This document shows positions 1 through 13,315 of a stretch of DNA of 64,000 nucleotides, in pieces. The notes under the pieces were generated by a model. That model was not told the origin of the DNA. It made no database searches and was given only the letters and a program-made list of their open reading frames with translations. Origin of the DNA: Cenococcum geophilum 1.58 (Eukaryota; Ascomycota; Dothideomycetes; Gloniales; Gloniaceae); contig KV748184.1 of NCBI GenBank assembly GCA_001692895.1, positions 2,232,001 to 2,296,000 of the forward strand, in the 5' to 3' direction. Each line of letters opens with the position of its first letter. Positions within the stretch are counted from its first letter, which is position 1. Both the position numbers and the translations under genes were made by a program.

Positions 1-3000
1 ATTATAGACTTATATATTAGATAAAAAAGGAAATAATATTATTTATATGGTTCTTAGGGTTAAAATAAAGAAAGTTAGTATTAAAAATCCTATTAGGTGT
101 GCATAGATTTTTAAGCAAGGATTATAACACGGTATAGTTTAGTTTAAGAAACTAAAAGTAAATAATATCTCCAACGGGCGCGGATATTTAATTTAGGAAA
201 AATATTAGATCTCCCTAAGCACTAACTTAGACAGTATAGATTAGTAATAAGGAAGTTATAGTAGAAGACGCAGTCGCGATAATCTTAACGCTAAGCTTAA
301 CGTCTACTTTAAGCTCGCCTCCTTTAGGCGTAGTTGCTAGTATATCCGCCCCAACTTTAATTAATAGAGACTAATTAATACTGTAATTTATTAGGACTAG
401 ATTTCTATAGTAACTATAATCTACCTACTTAGCAATTACTTTTATAGATTAATAGTGTACTATTATAACCACATATAAAACAAAAAAGAGAAGTGTATAT
501 ATATTTAGTATTAAGTTTAGGGTATAAGGGCTATTTTAATTTTTATAATTTAGGGAGAAAATTTTCATTAAATATAGTCTTAAGTTCTAAAAATAATGGC
601 TAGAGATATATATATAGGAATACTAAAATTATCTTAAGGATTAGGCTTTTAATCTTTAGACGCCCTACTTATATATTTTTTCTTAGCATTTATATATATT
701 AGCTAGCTTAGCTCTAGAATTAGAAAGCTAAATAAAAACTCTATAAGCGCTAAATATCCTCTAACCCTCTTTCTATCCACTTTTCGTTAAACACTTTATT
801 AAGAAATATTGTCTAGGATTACCTCCTAAAAAGCTCCTACCCTAAAACATCTAGAATGCGTATTTCTCAGGTTAATAACAATAAGGCTATTTTAGATGTT
901 TAAAGCGGCAAAATTACTCTAGAAGACTTAGATAATAAAAGTATATACTAGCTAAGTAAGATAAATAAACTAACTAGTCTATATCTAAACCCCTATAATT
1001 TATATAATAAAGATAACAGCGAGTATAATAGCTTCGCCGCTAATTAGATAAAGTAATACTACCTAAATTCCTACCTATAGGGTTCCCGGGCGATATATAA
1101 CTAAATTAATAAAATAATCTTAAACGACGAATAGGAGATTGATAATATTGTAGGGGAAAGGATAACTAAGATAGGACGCGAATATAAAGTGGTTTAAAAG
1201 GATACCTAGGTCTATAAAAGTGGGCTACTAAATATAAGGGAGGCTCTTAGGTTTTACTAAAGGCGTATTAGGTATACCAAAGTCTAGAGCGCTAAGTAGC
1301 ATCTAACTATAGTGGCGACGTTATAAGAGGGTAGAATAAATTGAAAGAGACGCTTCTCCTAAGTTATATAAAACAGTAATACTACCTTAATTACTATAGA
1401 AAAAGCTAAAAAAAAGTATTAAGTAGTTCTTACTCTATAGCTAAGATAGCAATTTATTTACTAATCTTGTCTTACGCTGTAAAAGGATATGTACTTTTAT
1501 TTAAAAATATATTACTACTAAGTAAATCACCATTAATTTTAGCTAATTGTTTAAGGTTAGGTTAGAGAAGTAAAAGCCACTTAATAAAGAATTGTACTTA
1601 TTATTTTGTTATTATATTATATCTTAAGCCAGTTAGCTTCTTAAGATAGATATTAGTTAAGAACTTACTCTAATAGCACAATTGCTTTAGTAAGATCTTT
1701 TAACTATAGGTAATTACTTACTTTTAGAAACTAAAGCTAGGGCTCTACGTTTATAGACGGGAGGAAAAATAAAATTTAAATATTACAGACGGAGTAGAAC
1801 AATTTAAGAATTGCGCCAACCTTAAGGTTATGCTTAAATATCCTAACGGCAGAATCTCTAGTGCCTCTTAGAATTTTCCAATCTCTATTAAATAACTTAA
1901 GCATTAGGTCATTTTATATATAGTCCTAAACTTTCCTACCAAAAACAACATCATTTTACAGCTAGCTCTTTTTACGCCTTTCTAAAAAGATAGCTGATTT
2001 AGCTTAGACATAGGAGTTAAAGCTTTCCCGCAATTTAACTTAACTAATTCGCCTTTATACGACGCCTTTATACGTCCTATTTTTAGCCTACCTTATATCT
2101 TAAATATAGGCGCGGATATAATAAATATCCTTAACTTTACTATTAGCAGAATTAACTAATTTGCTCTTACTCTAAGATTCCTATAATAAATTAATAATAA
2201 TACGCGCAGTTATACAGTTAAATATTAGCTATATTGTCCGTATAATAAATAAAAGAGGAAGGCCGGAAGTAATAACTATATTATTAAATTAGGAGAACAG
2301 AATTAGAATAGGGGGCGTTAATTATTAAAAATTATAACATAACGCGTCTAAAATATTTATATCAATAGTAGGGTTTAAAGAAATGTGTTGCTTTTTAGAT
2401 AACAATAGGGCAATATACTCTACGTTAGCGCTTCCTTCTATAAAAGCAAAGACAGTCAAATTCCCTTAAACGGCGCTAATTTTTAGGTAGTTACTGCTGC
2501 TAAAGGAATTAGTAAGGGTAGATCTACGCATAAATTAACCTACCTTTTAGGCGGCCCGCCTCTAATAATACTAAGGTTATTCTCCGTAATAGGAGCCTAG
2601 CTATATTTTCTACTGCAAAACTAATAGTTAAGAGGAGGTTCCCAGTCCTCCTTAAGTGCGAAGTTAATAGCTTTAGCAATATTAACTCCATTATTTAAAT
2701 TTTAATAGTATATATACGGCAATGTAATAACTATTTCCCTAGGCTAGTAATAGGTGATTTTATAGCGAATATGCCAGAGATTAAGCAACTCCTTATATAG
2801 CATAAGATCTATATACTAGATAAATTGGAAGTAGGCTAACTCCTACACCTTAAAGTTTAATTTTCGCCTTTAAAAGCTAAAAACCTCCTTAATTCTATCT
2901 TCTAACTAGTACGTATTATTAGGGGAGATTATTAACTAAGACTTAGGGGCTCTAGCGTAAATAAGATTTATAGAGCTAAGTCTAGCATCTTCTATATATA

Positions 3001-6000
3001 TAGTTGCCGGCGTATTCTAAGAACCACTAATATATATATATAGTAAATATATCCTAGAGATCTTTACCTTTATCTTATTAAGTTAAGTCTTATAGTTAAA
3101 AAGTAACTTACTACCTAAACTAATTATTTCCCGTTCTTCACTAGTAGAGGTAGGGTAAATTAAGTACAGGAGGGTTTTATTCTAGATTTTAGTAGCGTAA
3201 AATAGGTTTATAGCAGTAGATAGTTAATAAGAAAGAATCCTTAGGATCCTAAACTTATCTTCTTATTAATTAGAAGACGCCTAGTATATAAGGTTGCATA
3301 TAGTATAGTTTATAACCTCCTTAGTACGTAAAGGCCGTATTATATAAGCCGCATAATTAAAGTTTAAGGGGGCACTGTGCTTCCCTATAATTTAGCCTTT
3401 TATAGATTTTAAGTAAGTAAAGAGCGCGTCTAGCCAAACCAAGACTTTAAAATAGCCAATTTTCCACAAGGCTAAATCTCTTTTTATAATTGTTTAAATT
3501 ATTTATATAAGATAGCTTATATTAATAGTATTAAATTAGCTAAAACCCATATACTCCTAATATTTATAAGACTCCTTTAGTCTATTATTAGGCTCTTCTC
3601 CAGCTTTATCTCTTCTAGCCTTTATAGGTACTAAAAGTCTAGCACTTCTCTTACGTTTCCGCTTAAGGCTAGCATATTTAAGGCTAGTATGCTTAAAGCA
3701 AGAGATGATTTTCTATAGCTTTATAATAATTAACCTAAGTTAAAGCCCTTTAGGCTAGGTAAACTGTGCTTAGATTAATACTAATAGGGGTATAATAAAG
3801 GGGACTATGCGTACTTAAGTTAAGCGTTTAAAAGCTTTAAGTGAGTTTAGAAGAGTTTACTATAACCATAGCTATTACGACATTATTCTTAGGCGTAGGA
3901 GAGAAGCGAGTACGTATAGGCCCTATACCTCAATCTTAAAAGCTATATTAAGGTATAGTTACATAAAATTTCCTAAATTATCCTAGCGATAGCTAGCCTA
4001 TAAAAGGGCTAAGATATAGGATCTAAATTACTTAGTGTTAGGATTATATAAAAAAGTTGCCGTGTAAAGTAGCTAGGACTTTTTCCATTTTTAGAAAAGA
4101 TCGATTCCGGATTAAATAGATAGGATAGCGTTTACTTCCTTAGCTTTAAGATTACCGAGCTTCTATAATACTAATATATACTAGCCCTAGCGGCTCTAGA
4201 CAAATCTTATATAATAGTTAACTTCTAAAGAAATAGGGGTAGTATATAGAATAATTAGATAATATAAATACCCTAACCTCTATATATAAAACGACAAAGT
4301 TTAACCTTACTATAGCCACTTTAGTAGTCTTTAGTAGCCTAGCTCCGTATCGCAATATATAAACCCACTACGCCTATAAAGCAGAGACCACCCCTAGTAT
4401 AATTCGGCGGACTTAAGAGACTTATTCCTATAAGACGTAATATAAAATTTTTAAGATTAAGCTAGACTAAAATACTAAAAGGAATTAATAAGGCCATAAC
4501 AAAGCCTATATAGCGTCGCCATTGCTATAAATAATAAGACAATACTGGGCTGGAAAATTAGGTATAGACTATTACACCTATATTACTACCGCTTACCCTA
4601 TAGGTTTAGCGTTAGAAAAGCAGGGTCTATTTCCTAATAACTTTTCATTATAATACGCCATTCTTCAAACTGGCTATACCGTGCCCTATATAATAGGTCG
4701 CATCTAATAAAAGCAAGTTCTATAGCTTGCCGCTACTTTAATAAACTTTAAATAAGCTAGTTAGATAAAGTAGACTTTCTATAAAGCTAATACTAGTTAA
4801 CTAATATATCTATTCAGCATCGCGCATACCGCACTTAAGTTAAACGCTATATTTTAGTAAAAAGTAAAGAGAGCGGTTATTTTACCATAAAAACCCAAGT
4901 TTATAGTTAATAAAGAAATAACCCTAAAGGGAGAATTAATCGCGTTTTATATAAGGTATATAAAGAGGTTTCTAGCGCACTTTTTTACTTAAAGTAAAAG
5001 TTATAAGAGAATTAAGATGCTAAAAATAGAAATTTTAATTTTAGTATAGTTATATATAATTGCAAACTTTTCTCTAAAACTCTACTAGGAAAATAAAGCA
5101 TGAAAAAAATATATAAAGAGTACGATAGAGACAGCGGTGCCGTTTACAATTAGCGCAATATTTAAGTATATTAGCCATCTTTTTATTTTAAGTAATCTAC
5201 TTAGGCCGTAAGTAGAAGACAAGCTTAATATAGTTATTTCCCTAAACAAAGTAAGGCTTATTACTAGAGATAACGACCCTTACTAATAGTAGCCAACCCC
5301 TAAGAAACAATACCTCTTTAAAAAAACACCTAAGTAAATATTCCATTATAGCGTATCAGGATCTATACTTAGGTATTAGAAATACTATTAAAGCCATAAA
5401 AACTAAAACTATAGAGGTATAAAACTACTAATACTATTTAATATAAGCTAATAGTTTCTAGAAAGAATTTAATTCCTATAAACATCTAACCCACGAAATT
5501 AGGAGTTAAGGGTTAGGTATAAAAGAACTACGGAATATAAAAGCTAGAAGAAAGCAGCAAAAGAGCAACAGAGTTAATAAAGGGCTTAGTAATTTAAATG
5601 TCAAAATTGCAGAACTATAGCGGGAATGCCGTTTAATAAGGAAAGCTACTATTTATTATTAGGAAAAGGCTTTATAATATAAATAAGGGATTAACGAGTT
5701 TTTAAAAGTACTATAAAAGCTATATATTAAGACTTTATCAGAATATCTAGTGCCAAATTTCGGTACCTAGCCAATTATTAACCTTCACCACTATTACTTC
5801 CACTGTTTAATGCCTCCTTTAACTCCCTAATTCTTACACTAATAGAGAATGCCCATACTTATATCTCGGCTATATAATTGTTAAGATAATTAAGCCGTCT
5901 ATTATTAATAATTAGTTTAGACAAAGACGTAATCTATCTAATTTTACCTACTTAGCTATTAGCTCTTATCTAAGCAATATTAATAAAGCAATATTTCTTA

Positions 6001-9000
6001 ATAATCCAAAACTTACTTTTTCTAAAGCTCTTATACCAGTATATAAACGTTAGATAGCTTAGAACCTATTAATATATAGGTCTTAGCTAATAATTCTAGG
6101 CTAATATATATATATATAAGGCCCATATCTAGATTAGGCTGACATTTTTACTTATTCTAGTCTCCCTAATTAGGCTATAGCTATTCTAGCATAGCCCCTT
6201 AGCTAAAAGGTTGCTAGAATATATTGGAGTGTTATAGCGTAGCTATATCTAGGTTATCTAAAAACTAAATATTATTAAGGTTAAGAGGATTAATTTTAAT
6301 AGAACCCCAATCTATCTCTAGAATTTCATTTATAATTCTCTCCTAGTATTTATTATCCGCTAAAGAGTTATAGCTAATTATAGTAGGATACGGCCTTATA
6401 GAAAAGGATTAATAAAGTTTAAGTAAAAGGATGTCAGTCTTGCTGCGTAGGTACTCTTTATCTTTAAGTAATTACGAAGCTAGGCATCTTTCTAGCGTTA
6501 ATACTACCTTAAGTTAGAAACCCTAGCGCTTAGTAAATATAAAGCGCCTAAGGCGATCTAGCTAACGGTTAAACTTCGTAGAGCGCCTAATTAATTATAG
6601 TATTTTATAATATATAAAGAGTCCGGCAATGCTATAGGCGTAAAATGCCTAATTAACTTTAGATAGTAATACTGTAGGCATAAGTTCTAGAGTTAGTTCT
6701 AGTAATTATTTTTTAAAAGCTAATACGTATAAAGCGCTTAGCTAGTTACACTAGAAGCTATATAAAGTGGCTGGCTAATTAGTAGATATATATAGTCTAT
6801 TATCGCCTACTGCGCCTATACCGCTCTTTACTACCTACCATTCCGTTAGTATTTTAGCATCAGCTTAAAAACTTACCAATTAATATTAATTTAATCCAGA
6901 ACGTAGATTTAAAAGACCGTCCTCTAAAATGCTTATAATTTAACCCCTTATTTTCTTAACTTATTACCTATAAAGTTATCTACTATAGAGGCTGTTACTC
7001 GGTTAAAGGGTTAGTTACTAGATAATAAAAACCTTTTTTATAAACTCTAGGCTATACTGCCCCCTCTTTTCTAGTTTAAGCTTATAACGGCCTTTAACAG
7101 AAAGACTACCGGTTTACCTTAAATAAAGTTAGTAATTAAGTTATAGTAGAAACGCCTAAACTAAAATTCTAAGAAGAACCAAAATCCTAGGAAGAACTAA
7201 AAGCTTAAAAAAGTTTAAATAGTAAATCTCCTTCCGCGCCTATAGAGTAGCTATAAGGTTAGATATAAGTAAGTAAACTAAAAAGGGGCTACTAATACAG
7301 TAGGTAAATTGCAAAGAGGATTCCTAACTTTTTGCTTATTATACGGTTTAATACAAAATATAGGACTAGGAATTACCTTTCCTCCCCTAACCCCTATAGT
7401 TCCATACACCTATAGCTATTAACTTAGTAAGAAGGTATAAGCTAGATCTAGCGTAAACTATATTATTATTCCATTCCCTTTTAAGTTAGTAAAGTAGTAA
7501 TATTAACAGTAGAGTAGCATAAAACGGTTTTTATCTAGCGCTGTATATAATTTTAGAATAGGTAGCTCTTTAATTTCAAGGCAGGCGGCATTTAATAGTA
7601 ATTTTAGTAGAAACGTACGCGCATATATAGATCTTTCTTTTAGTAGTAAGTAATTAGCGCTTAGCGGTTATACTAGGGTAATATATACTTACACCTCTCT
7701 TATATACTATAGTAAAACGGACATAACCTATAATTAGTAGTAGTCTATAATTAAAATATTAATTTATATACTAGTATAGAAAGCCTTTATTCTAGAATTA
7801 TATTATACTCTAGAAATATAAATAACACAACCTATTACACTAACTGTAAGGATAAAAGCTAGTACTATAGCTTAGCAGTATACCTCTAGTAGAAAAAAAC
7901 TACTTAAGTACTAATAATTACAGGACCCTAGATATTGCTAGTACTATAAGATATACAATAGGCGCTCGGATTAGGACTTCCTTAAAAACTTCTTTATTAA
8001 AGAGCAATAGATAATATAATATATTTATAATCTAAAAACTTAAGTTTCTTATAATTAGATAGCAATTTCCTAAATTTAAAATTAGAGATATAAGGAGTAA
8101 TAAGAAGCCCACAAAGCTAAAGAAGAGTTAAAAAGGAGGCTTAATAATTACTAAAAGCAATTAAGTTGCGCAACCGCGACGGCTAAATAACTTAGAAAGA
8201 TATTCTAAGATATTAGGAAACAAAATTAATCTAATAAGCCATTTAAAATATAGGATATTATTCTAGAAAACAAAAGGGAATAAGCGAGGATCGCTAAGCT
8301 TAAAGCAGTTGTTTTATTACAGCGGGTATAAATCTAGTAACATCTAGATAATAAGATGGCTTAAAAGACTCTTTTAGGTATTTTATATCTCGCCTTTATA
8401 TAAGATTTCCCATTAACTCGGATCCTAGTTAACTTAATTTAATATCCTAGTTAGATTAGGGAGGCTTTAAAAGATATTTCTTTAGATAGTTTAAAAATCC
8501 ATATTTACCTACTTTATACTTTAAAACTAGCCATAATATAGTATCTTTAAATAATATAGTAATCTGCTAGCAATGCGAGTAATAAAGGCAACCTCTATAA
8601 ATAGTAAATTATTTAATTTAAATTACGTGTTAAGTATATTTAAGACCCTCTATATAGACGTAATTAAAAGGGCTAATACTACCTTATATTTAATAAAACG
8701 CCACCTTAGTTTTAAGGCCTATACCCCCTCCTAATTTACTAAAATAGATATAAATTATATATAGTAGTGTCTATATATAATTACTAGAGTCTAAATATAT
8801 ACCACTATATATAATTAAGGCAAATATAAAAGGGTAGTTTCCTTTTATTTAAATCTTTAGAAATTTATTATTAGGCACTAGCGCTAATTTATTAAAAATA
8901 GCTAATAGCGCGCCCCTTACTCCATAAGCGACCCTATTCCCTAATAATAATCTCTAAAAAAAGTAATAGAGAAAAGAAGATAGGGCTAAAGAACTAGCTA

Positions 9001-9408
9001 AACCTAAATAAGAAAACTAAATACGCCAGAATAAGATTAACAAAATTCTTAAATAGAGTAATGACGACGCTAGTCCACTAAAATTTATCTAACTTAAGAA
9101 GGGCAATAACCTAAGTCCCACTTAGAAAATATAAGCGTGGCGGAAAGTAGTATAGGAAGTATATCCAAAGCGGGGTGGTGTAAATAATGGCGATAAGGCT
9201 CTTTAAAGTATAGAGTTTAATATATATATAATATACAACTAACTTTTATATAGTTATTATAAACGTTGCTAAAAAACTTAATATTTTAAGCAAATATGTT
9301 AAAGAAATAAAGAATTGGACCCCTAAGAAGGGTCCGATTAACTTTAATTATCCTTTTAATAGTAAACTAGTGGCTTAGTATCTCCGTATACTAGGTCTAG
9401 ATATGTAA
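1..9408. other. RIP-degraded repeat, family not recognised
   Basis: AT-rich sequence saturated with TAG, CTA and TATA, with very few TGA triplets. This is the composition RIP leaves by turning CpA/TpG into TpA. Because TGA is depleted and TAA/TAG are products of the mutation, an uninterrupted frame cannot be judged from stop codons here. Protein-like plus-strand tracts exist in more than one frame: about 4381-5670, ending in a Cys-x2-Cys tract, and about 8901-9350, which is rich in charged residues. I see no reverse transcriptase, integrase, helicase or DDE signature, no LTRs and no terminal repeats. The left end lies outside the window. It is probably the 3' part of a large transposon. Confidence 0.5.
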
Positions 9409-9594
9409 CGTGTCCCAAACTACGTCGCCAGACGGCCAAAAAGACAGATAGTGATCGCGAATCTATCGCGACTCTTGCGGGACCTAATATATGTACTCTT
9501 ACAAGATAGCATCAACAAGTTCTTCGCTAGACACCTAGACCAACAAACCGATTTCCTTTCATTGATAGGAGCAGCCGTCCGCCACGAGGGCTAG
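9409..9594 (+). pseudogene. Unmutated 3' tail of the left-hand relic frame
   Basis: From about 9409 a plus-strand frame runs for about 60 codons to a TAG at 9592-9594. It keeps intact CAA and CAG codons (for example around 9522 and 9541-9546), unlike the DNA to its left. Upstream in the same frame the only stops are TAG/TAA, so this looks like the C-terminal end of the degraded element, just outside the RIP-affected zone. The predicted peptide is Leu- and Arg-rich and I do not recognise it. An accidental ORF is possible. Confidence 0.3.
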
Positions 9595-9877
9595 CCATCT
9601 ATCGTTTATAGATAACCCCTCACTAATCGTTTAGCAGTTAATATCAACCGTTTAATTATTATTTAAGCTACTTAACTTTTAAACTAACTTATTAAGCAGG
9701 TATTAAGCGTAGTATATTATAGTAAATAGATAAGTCTAGCTTACACTTTAGTAGTAATAGCGTAAACTATAATCCTTATTTATATAATATAACGCGATAT
9801 AACGTAATTAAACAATCAATAGATACCGATTAATTAAGATTGTTCACGATATCGAACTAAGTAGATAGATGGCATTA
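9595..9877. other. Intergenic, AT-rich; nothing recognised
   Basis: About 280 bp between the repeat and the first gene. It is rich in TTAA-type words and lacks ORFs or clear motifs. It would contain the 3' UTR and polyadenylation signals of the minus-strand gene ending at 9878. Confidence 0.5.
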
Positions 9878-11070
9878 CTACCTGGCGCTTACTGTACATT
9901 CCCACACCCAAGCAGGCGGATCAACATGATGTGGCCAGCGATCCAGAAATTCCCGATACGGATCTTCCCCCTTCTTCCATGATGTTCTTTCTATCTCCTC
10001 TACTTCCTCCATGGTCATGTCCTTCATTAGAGCAAGCTCGTGCAAGATTGGAAAATCTGGATCATACTCCACACGGATGCTGGCATCACTGGATTCTATG
10101 CCGTGATACCTCTGGCGATACCTCCGATGTATGGTCAGTGCCAGCGGTGGGCTATCCTCAGTGAAATGCCGGTCCGGTTTTTCCCACTTGGGGTGGAGCT
10201 TTGGGAGATCGATGGAAATATCTAAGTTCAGATTGTTGCTAAGAGGTGCAAGTGGAGACAAGACGGCGCGCTCATTGACCATGGACCAAGGGCAACGCTC
10301 CCCATGATCTAGCCATATCCGAAGTCTTCTCAATTTGCTCAAGCGTTCGATGGCGGGACGTAATCCTGTCCATGTAGAGATCCAATGATCCATCGACGAC
10401 GATTTAGAGCCGGTGGAATTACCAGCGTTCTCAAGCGCATCGTAAGCGGACAAAGGAAGTCTCAGGCTGATATCCAGTTCTTTGAGGCTCGGCAGGACGC
10501 AATTCAAGAGGGTGGAAGTGAAAGATCGCCCAGACTTGAGCACGCCGGATTGTGGAACCAAGATCCTGAGCGCATCGAGGTCATTTATTTGAAACGCGGC
10601 GATATCAGCCATCATTTCCGCGACATCGGTGAACCTGCAGAGCGATATCAGCAGGCTAGCTACACTGGCTTATCACTTGCTAACATTCGCTTGCACACGA
10701 GAAGGAGCGCCATCGCGGCAATGTTACAATCTGTCTCGCAATCCTTCTCTCGCATCCGCATGACCGACTCTTCACATCGCCAGTGTGAGCCCCATGAAGA
10801 CCGCAAACGGAGCGCATAGATAGGATCTGACGCATGGGGGTCTGTCAAAAGGTTGGTCTCATTTGATTGCCGTTTGATACAGTCGGGGTCACCATCTTCG
10901 TCACGTTGCACGCATGCTGATAATCGAAGTTCCTTCTCGTGGAGAAAGAGGTGGATTTGGTCGGGAATGAGGTGGACGTAGATCGCACGACGAATCTCGG
11001 CTGGTGCAACGAAGAATTTACTTTCGAGTTGAGGGTCAACCAATGTATCCATATTGAGTCCTGCCAACAT
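9878..11070 (-). CDS. F-box/2EXR-like hypothetical protein, two exons
   Basis: Two minus-strand frames join across one intron. Exon 1 is 11070-10685 and exon 2 is 10634-9878. The 50-nt intron (10684-10635) has a GTTAGC donor, an internal CTGAT branch-like site and a CTGCAG acceptor. Splicing gives 380 aa and reads through the junction as LLLVCKRM-FTDVAEM, the 'VCKRM..D' motif common in fungal F-box/2EXR-type proteins. The N-terminus has the related signature FFVAPAEIRRAIYVHL (about residues 19-34) followed by IHLFL. The middle has LPSLKELDISL and LSKLRRLRIWL segments that resemble leucine-rich repeat strands. No signal peptide or membrane segment is seen. An alternative start at 11052 (MDTLVD) is possible. 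Function is unknown; in this family an adaptor role is only inferred. GC and codon use differ sharply from the flanking repeats, and there is no RIP damage. Confidence 0.82.
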
Positions 11071-11464
11071 AGTAAATCGTTGGATATCCAGAGAGGGGCA
11101 GTGACCTCAAGTGTAGTGGAGATGAGTCGGAATGGGTTATGTGAAAGACGACAAGTGCGGTACTTGGGTGCTGTTGCTGTGCCGCAGTACCGCCACAATT
11201 CGCGCGAAAGGAAGGTATGGGCGCCAAAGGAACTTAACTTTGAGAGTTTAAGGACTAGTACCGAGACACTCTGTTTCGATATGTATTGGACAGTGTTGTC
11301 ATTGAAGGAAAGGTCTCGCGCATCCATCTCACATCAAACACGAGAATGCTATTCCCGCTTATTTCCTTTAAGTCATAGTTTGGAAAACTAAATGATAAAA
11401 ATAGCGTGCATATTCGCTTGGCTCTAACGCGCTCGAACTTCCCCTCTTCCTCACACCGGCTAAT
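11071..11464. other. Intergenic region between two minus-strand genes
   Basis: This separates the start of the F-box-like gene (11070) from the stop of the metallopeptidase gene (11465), so it should hold the promoter of the former and the 3' UTR of the latter. Short minus-strand ORFs extend into it (for example 11036-11227) but have no family resemblance. No TATA box or other defined site could be assigned. Confidence 0.5.
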
Positions 11465-12805
11465 CTACTTGTTGTTCACATTGCCATCCTTATCAACATA
11501 GTACCCCATAGTCCAGAGATGAAGGGCCAACCCCAGCATAGCAACGTTGTCTACGATATTTTGTTAGAATATCGATGCTACTTTGAACCCATCAACCTTG
11601 ACTTACCAGAATTAGTCGGATCTTTGAGGTCTTGTGCGCATTTCCAGCCATAGCAGCTAGGTGTGCCTTCTGGTAAATTTTCATCGGCGACGTCGATCAA
11701 TCGGCCTCCCTGGTGTGTATGTGTCAACTGCATCAGTTAGTTCCATCTTTCAGCTAAATTGTGATTGGAAATCTCACCTCGTGCAGCATGGCCAGTCCCG
11801 TGTTCCTCAACCCATCCACAGGAGTCGCAAAATCCGAAACACCGCCTTTGAAACCGGGTTGCTGGGTCTGCGTGATCCTGTCCTTGTCGATTCTAGGCCA
11901 ACCAAGATTGAGCGACCGGTGCAAGAACCACGCGCAAACATCTATGCTGAAAGCAATGTCTGGCCTTTCTTTCAAGTAAGGACTCTTATCTTTGGGCTTT
12001 CCGTCTTTGAACCATTGACCTTTGTTGAAGAAGTCGGAGCCTGTCCTGAATGCTATAGTCCTCGTGCCGATATTTCCTAGATCATAGTCGACGGCATAAC
12101 ATTTATTTCGAAGGCTACCCGGTTCTAATTCCATAGTGAGATACTTTGTGTCTTTCATTAATTCATCCGACCAGAGTTTGACGTCGGGGAGACCTTTTTG
12201 CTTCATACGGCCATTGCTGCAAAAGATCATCTCAAGGCAAGATGTTAGCCGAAAGAATCCTTCCTGTGGATAGAAGATCTTGCGAACTTACCACATCATT
12301 GCTAGTCATGGATTCCTGCCAGCCCTGGTCCATAGACCTATCTGCCGCATGTTCTTTCTCATATCCCGCTACATTCTCGAAGGTTTCTGCAATCGACACG
12401 CGTTAAAATTCATGTCAAGCCACTCAAAGAAACACAGCTATCAGACCAACTACTCACTTTTGACCGTATCAGACTTTGACTGGTAATCCGCACCCTCACC
12501 CAATATCAACTTGAGCATATCCGCGACGTGCTTGTCGCCTGTATTGTCTTTCATTACGTTGAAAGCATTCTCCGCAATCGTGATACCCTCTGTCATAGCT
12601 TTCTTGATCTCATCAGTCGCCATGAGGAATGGACTAAGACCCTCGCCCGGGTTTCCTATTCCTACAAGGTCTGCACTTAAGTTAGCGGCGGTTCAATGAG
12701 CACTATGATGATTGAGTGAACACTAACCACAAGAACCATCGACACCCATTTGGCCGCTAGACTAGACCTCCCCAAGAGGAGAAGAACGGAAAGTATAAGA
12801 TACAT
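11465..12805 (-). CDS. Secreted zincin-type (HExxH) metallopeptidase, six exons
   Basis: Exons on the minus strand: 12805-12728, 12670-12458, 12386-12292, 12230-11778, 11727-11607 and 11550-11465. The introns (57, 71, 61, 50 and 56 nt) have GT..AG ends, and several carry a GCTAAC- or CTGAT-like branch site. Joining exons 4 and 5 creates HELTHT, the zinc-binding HExxH motif, which neither exon contains alone. It is followed by TPSCYGW-KC and an NVAMLGLALHLW helix, as in fungal secreted putative peptidases related to deuterolysin/M35 enzymes. Exons 2-6 form one continuous frame. Exon 1 is uncertain: ATG at 12805 starts a hydrophobic MYLILSVLLLL leader ending near SSLAA, but in a frame one base off from the ATG at 12749 (MGVDGSC) that joins exon 2 correctly and gives 329 aa. 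There is either an unseen splice choice or a frameshift. Likely role: extracellular proteolysis. Confidence 0.78.
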
Positions 12806-13315
12806 GAGAAAAATGTAAAGATGAAATCAAGAGCGAGAGTAGAAGATCGTGTTTTAAATCAATGTCAGATCGGTATACCTTGACACAGTTTGCCTTAAGT
12901 ATATATCGTGGATTGAGATACGTGTATCAAAGTCCATTGCGCTACATGGTGAGTACTGTTCCAGGTTTAGGGCAGGCTTGCAAGGCTCAACCGGATGAGA
13001 TCTGGCCACCCGGGTTCGAAAGAGCAATGCACGAGTGCAATCCCATAAGGCACGCTATTGCACACCATCAATCCTGACCAATCCATCATACGAGGCCGTC
13101 CAGAATACTTTTAAAGTCCACCAAACAACTTATTCCTGCGATGTAAATGAAAAGAACCTGCGCCATTCGGGCAGAAGTTAGCTTCAAGTTAGCGGTATTG
13201 CCTAAGCCTCAGTCCTCAACTGCCTAAAGAAGAAATATTACGCCGTCCTAAGTAGTTTATATAGGCGTAAAGCGCTAAAAACTGCTACGCGGCTACCTTA
13301 CCCTTATAGAACGTA
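12806..13315. other. Upstream region of the peptidase gene; no gene seen
   Basis: This holds the probable promoter of the minus-strand peptidase. A 71-codon plus-strand ORF (12862-13077) has no recognisable features. From about 13210 the composition turns AT-rich and RIP-like, marking the start of the repeat that was the target of the hAT insertion at 13316-13323. Confidence 0.5.

Noticed and set aside
9311-9340. GGACCC/GGGTCC hairpin as a terminator
   Set aside because: It lies inside the coding-like relic; a bacterial-type terminator has no meaning in this fungal context.
1-9408. Starship captain (DUF3435 tyrosine recombinase) or Helitron
   Set aside because: I looked for the tyrosine-recombinase Arg-x2-Arg/Tyr pattern and a Rep/helicase P-loop and saw neither; heavy RIP and frame uncertainty prevent a call.
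4381-9408. A giant intact-frame protein on the plus strand
   Set aside because: TGA is depleted by RIP, so all frames appear to have only TAA/TAG stops; an apparent single frame is not evidence here.
9931-11391. Plus-strand ORFs at 9931-10225, 10385-10819 and 10939-11391
   Set aside because: They overlap the spliced minus-strand gene, whose joined protein has recognisable motifs; these do not.
11661-12699. Plus-strand ORFs at 11661-12080, 11761-11979, 12280-12486 and 12511-12699
   Set aside because: They are antisense to the peptidase exons and introns and have no family resemblance.
12862-13077. 71-codon plus-strand ORF
   Set aside because: No motif, no splice partner, and it lies in the probable promoter of the peptidase gene.
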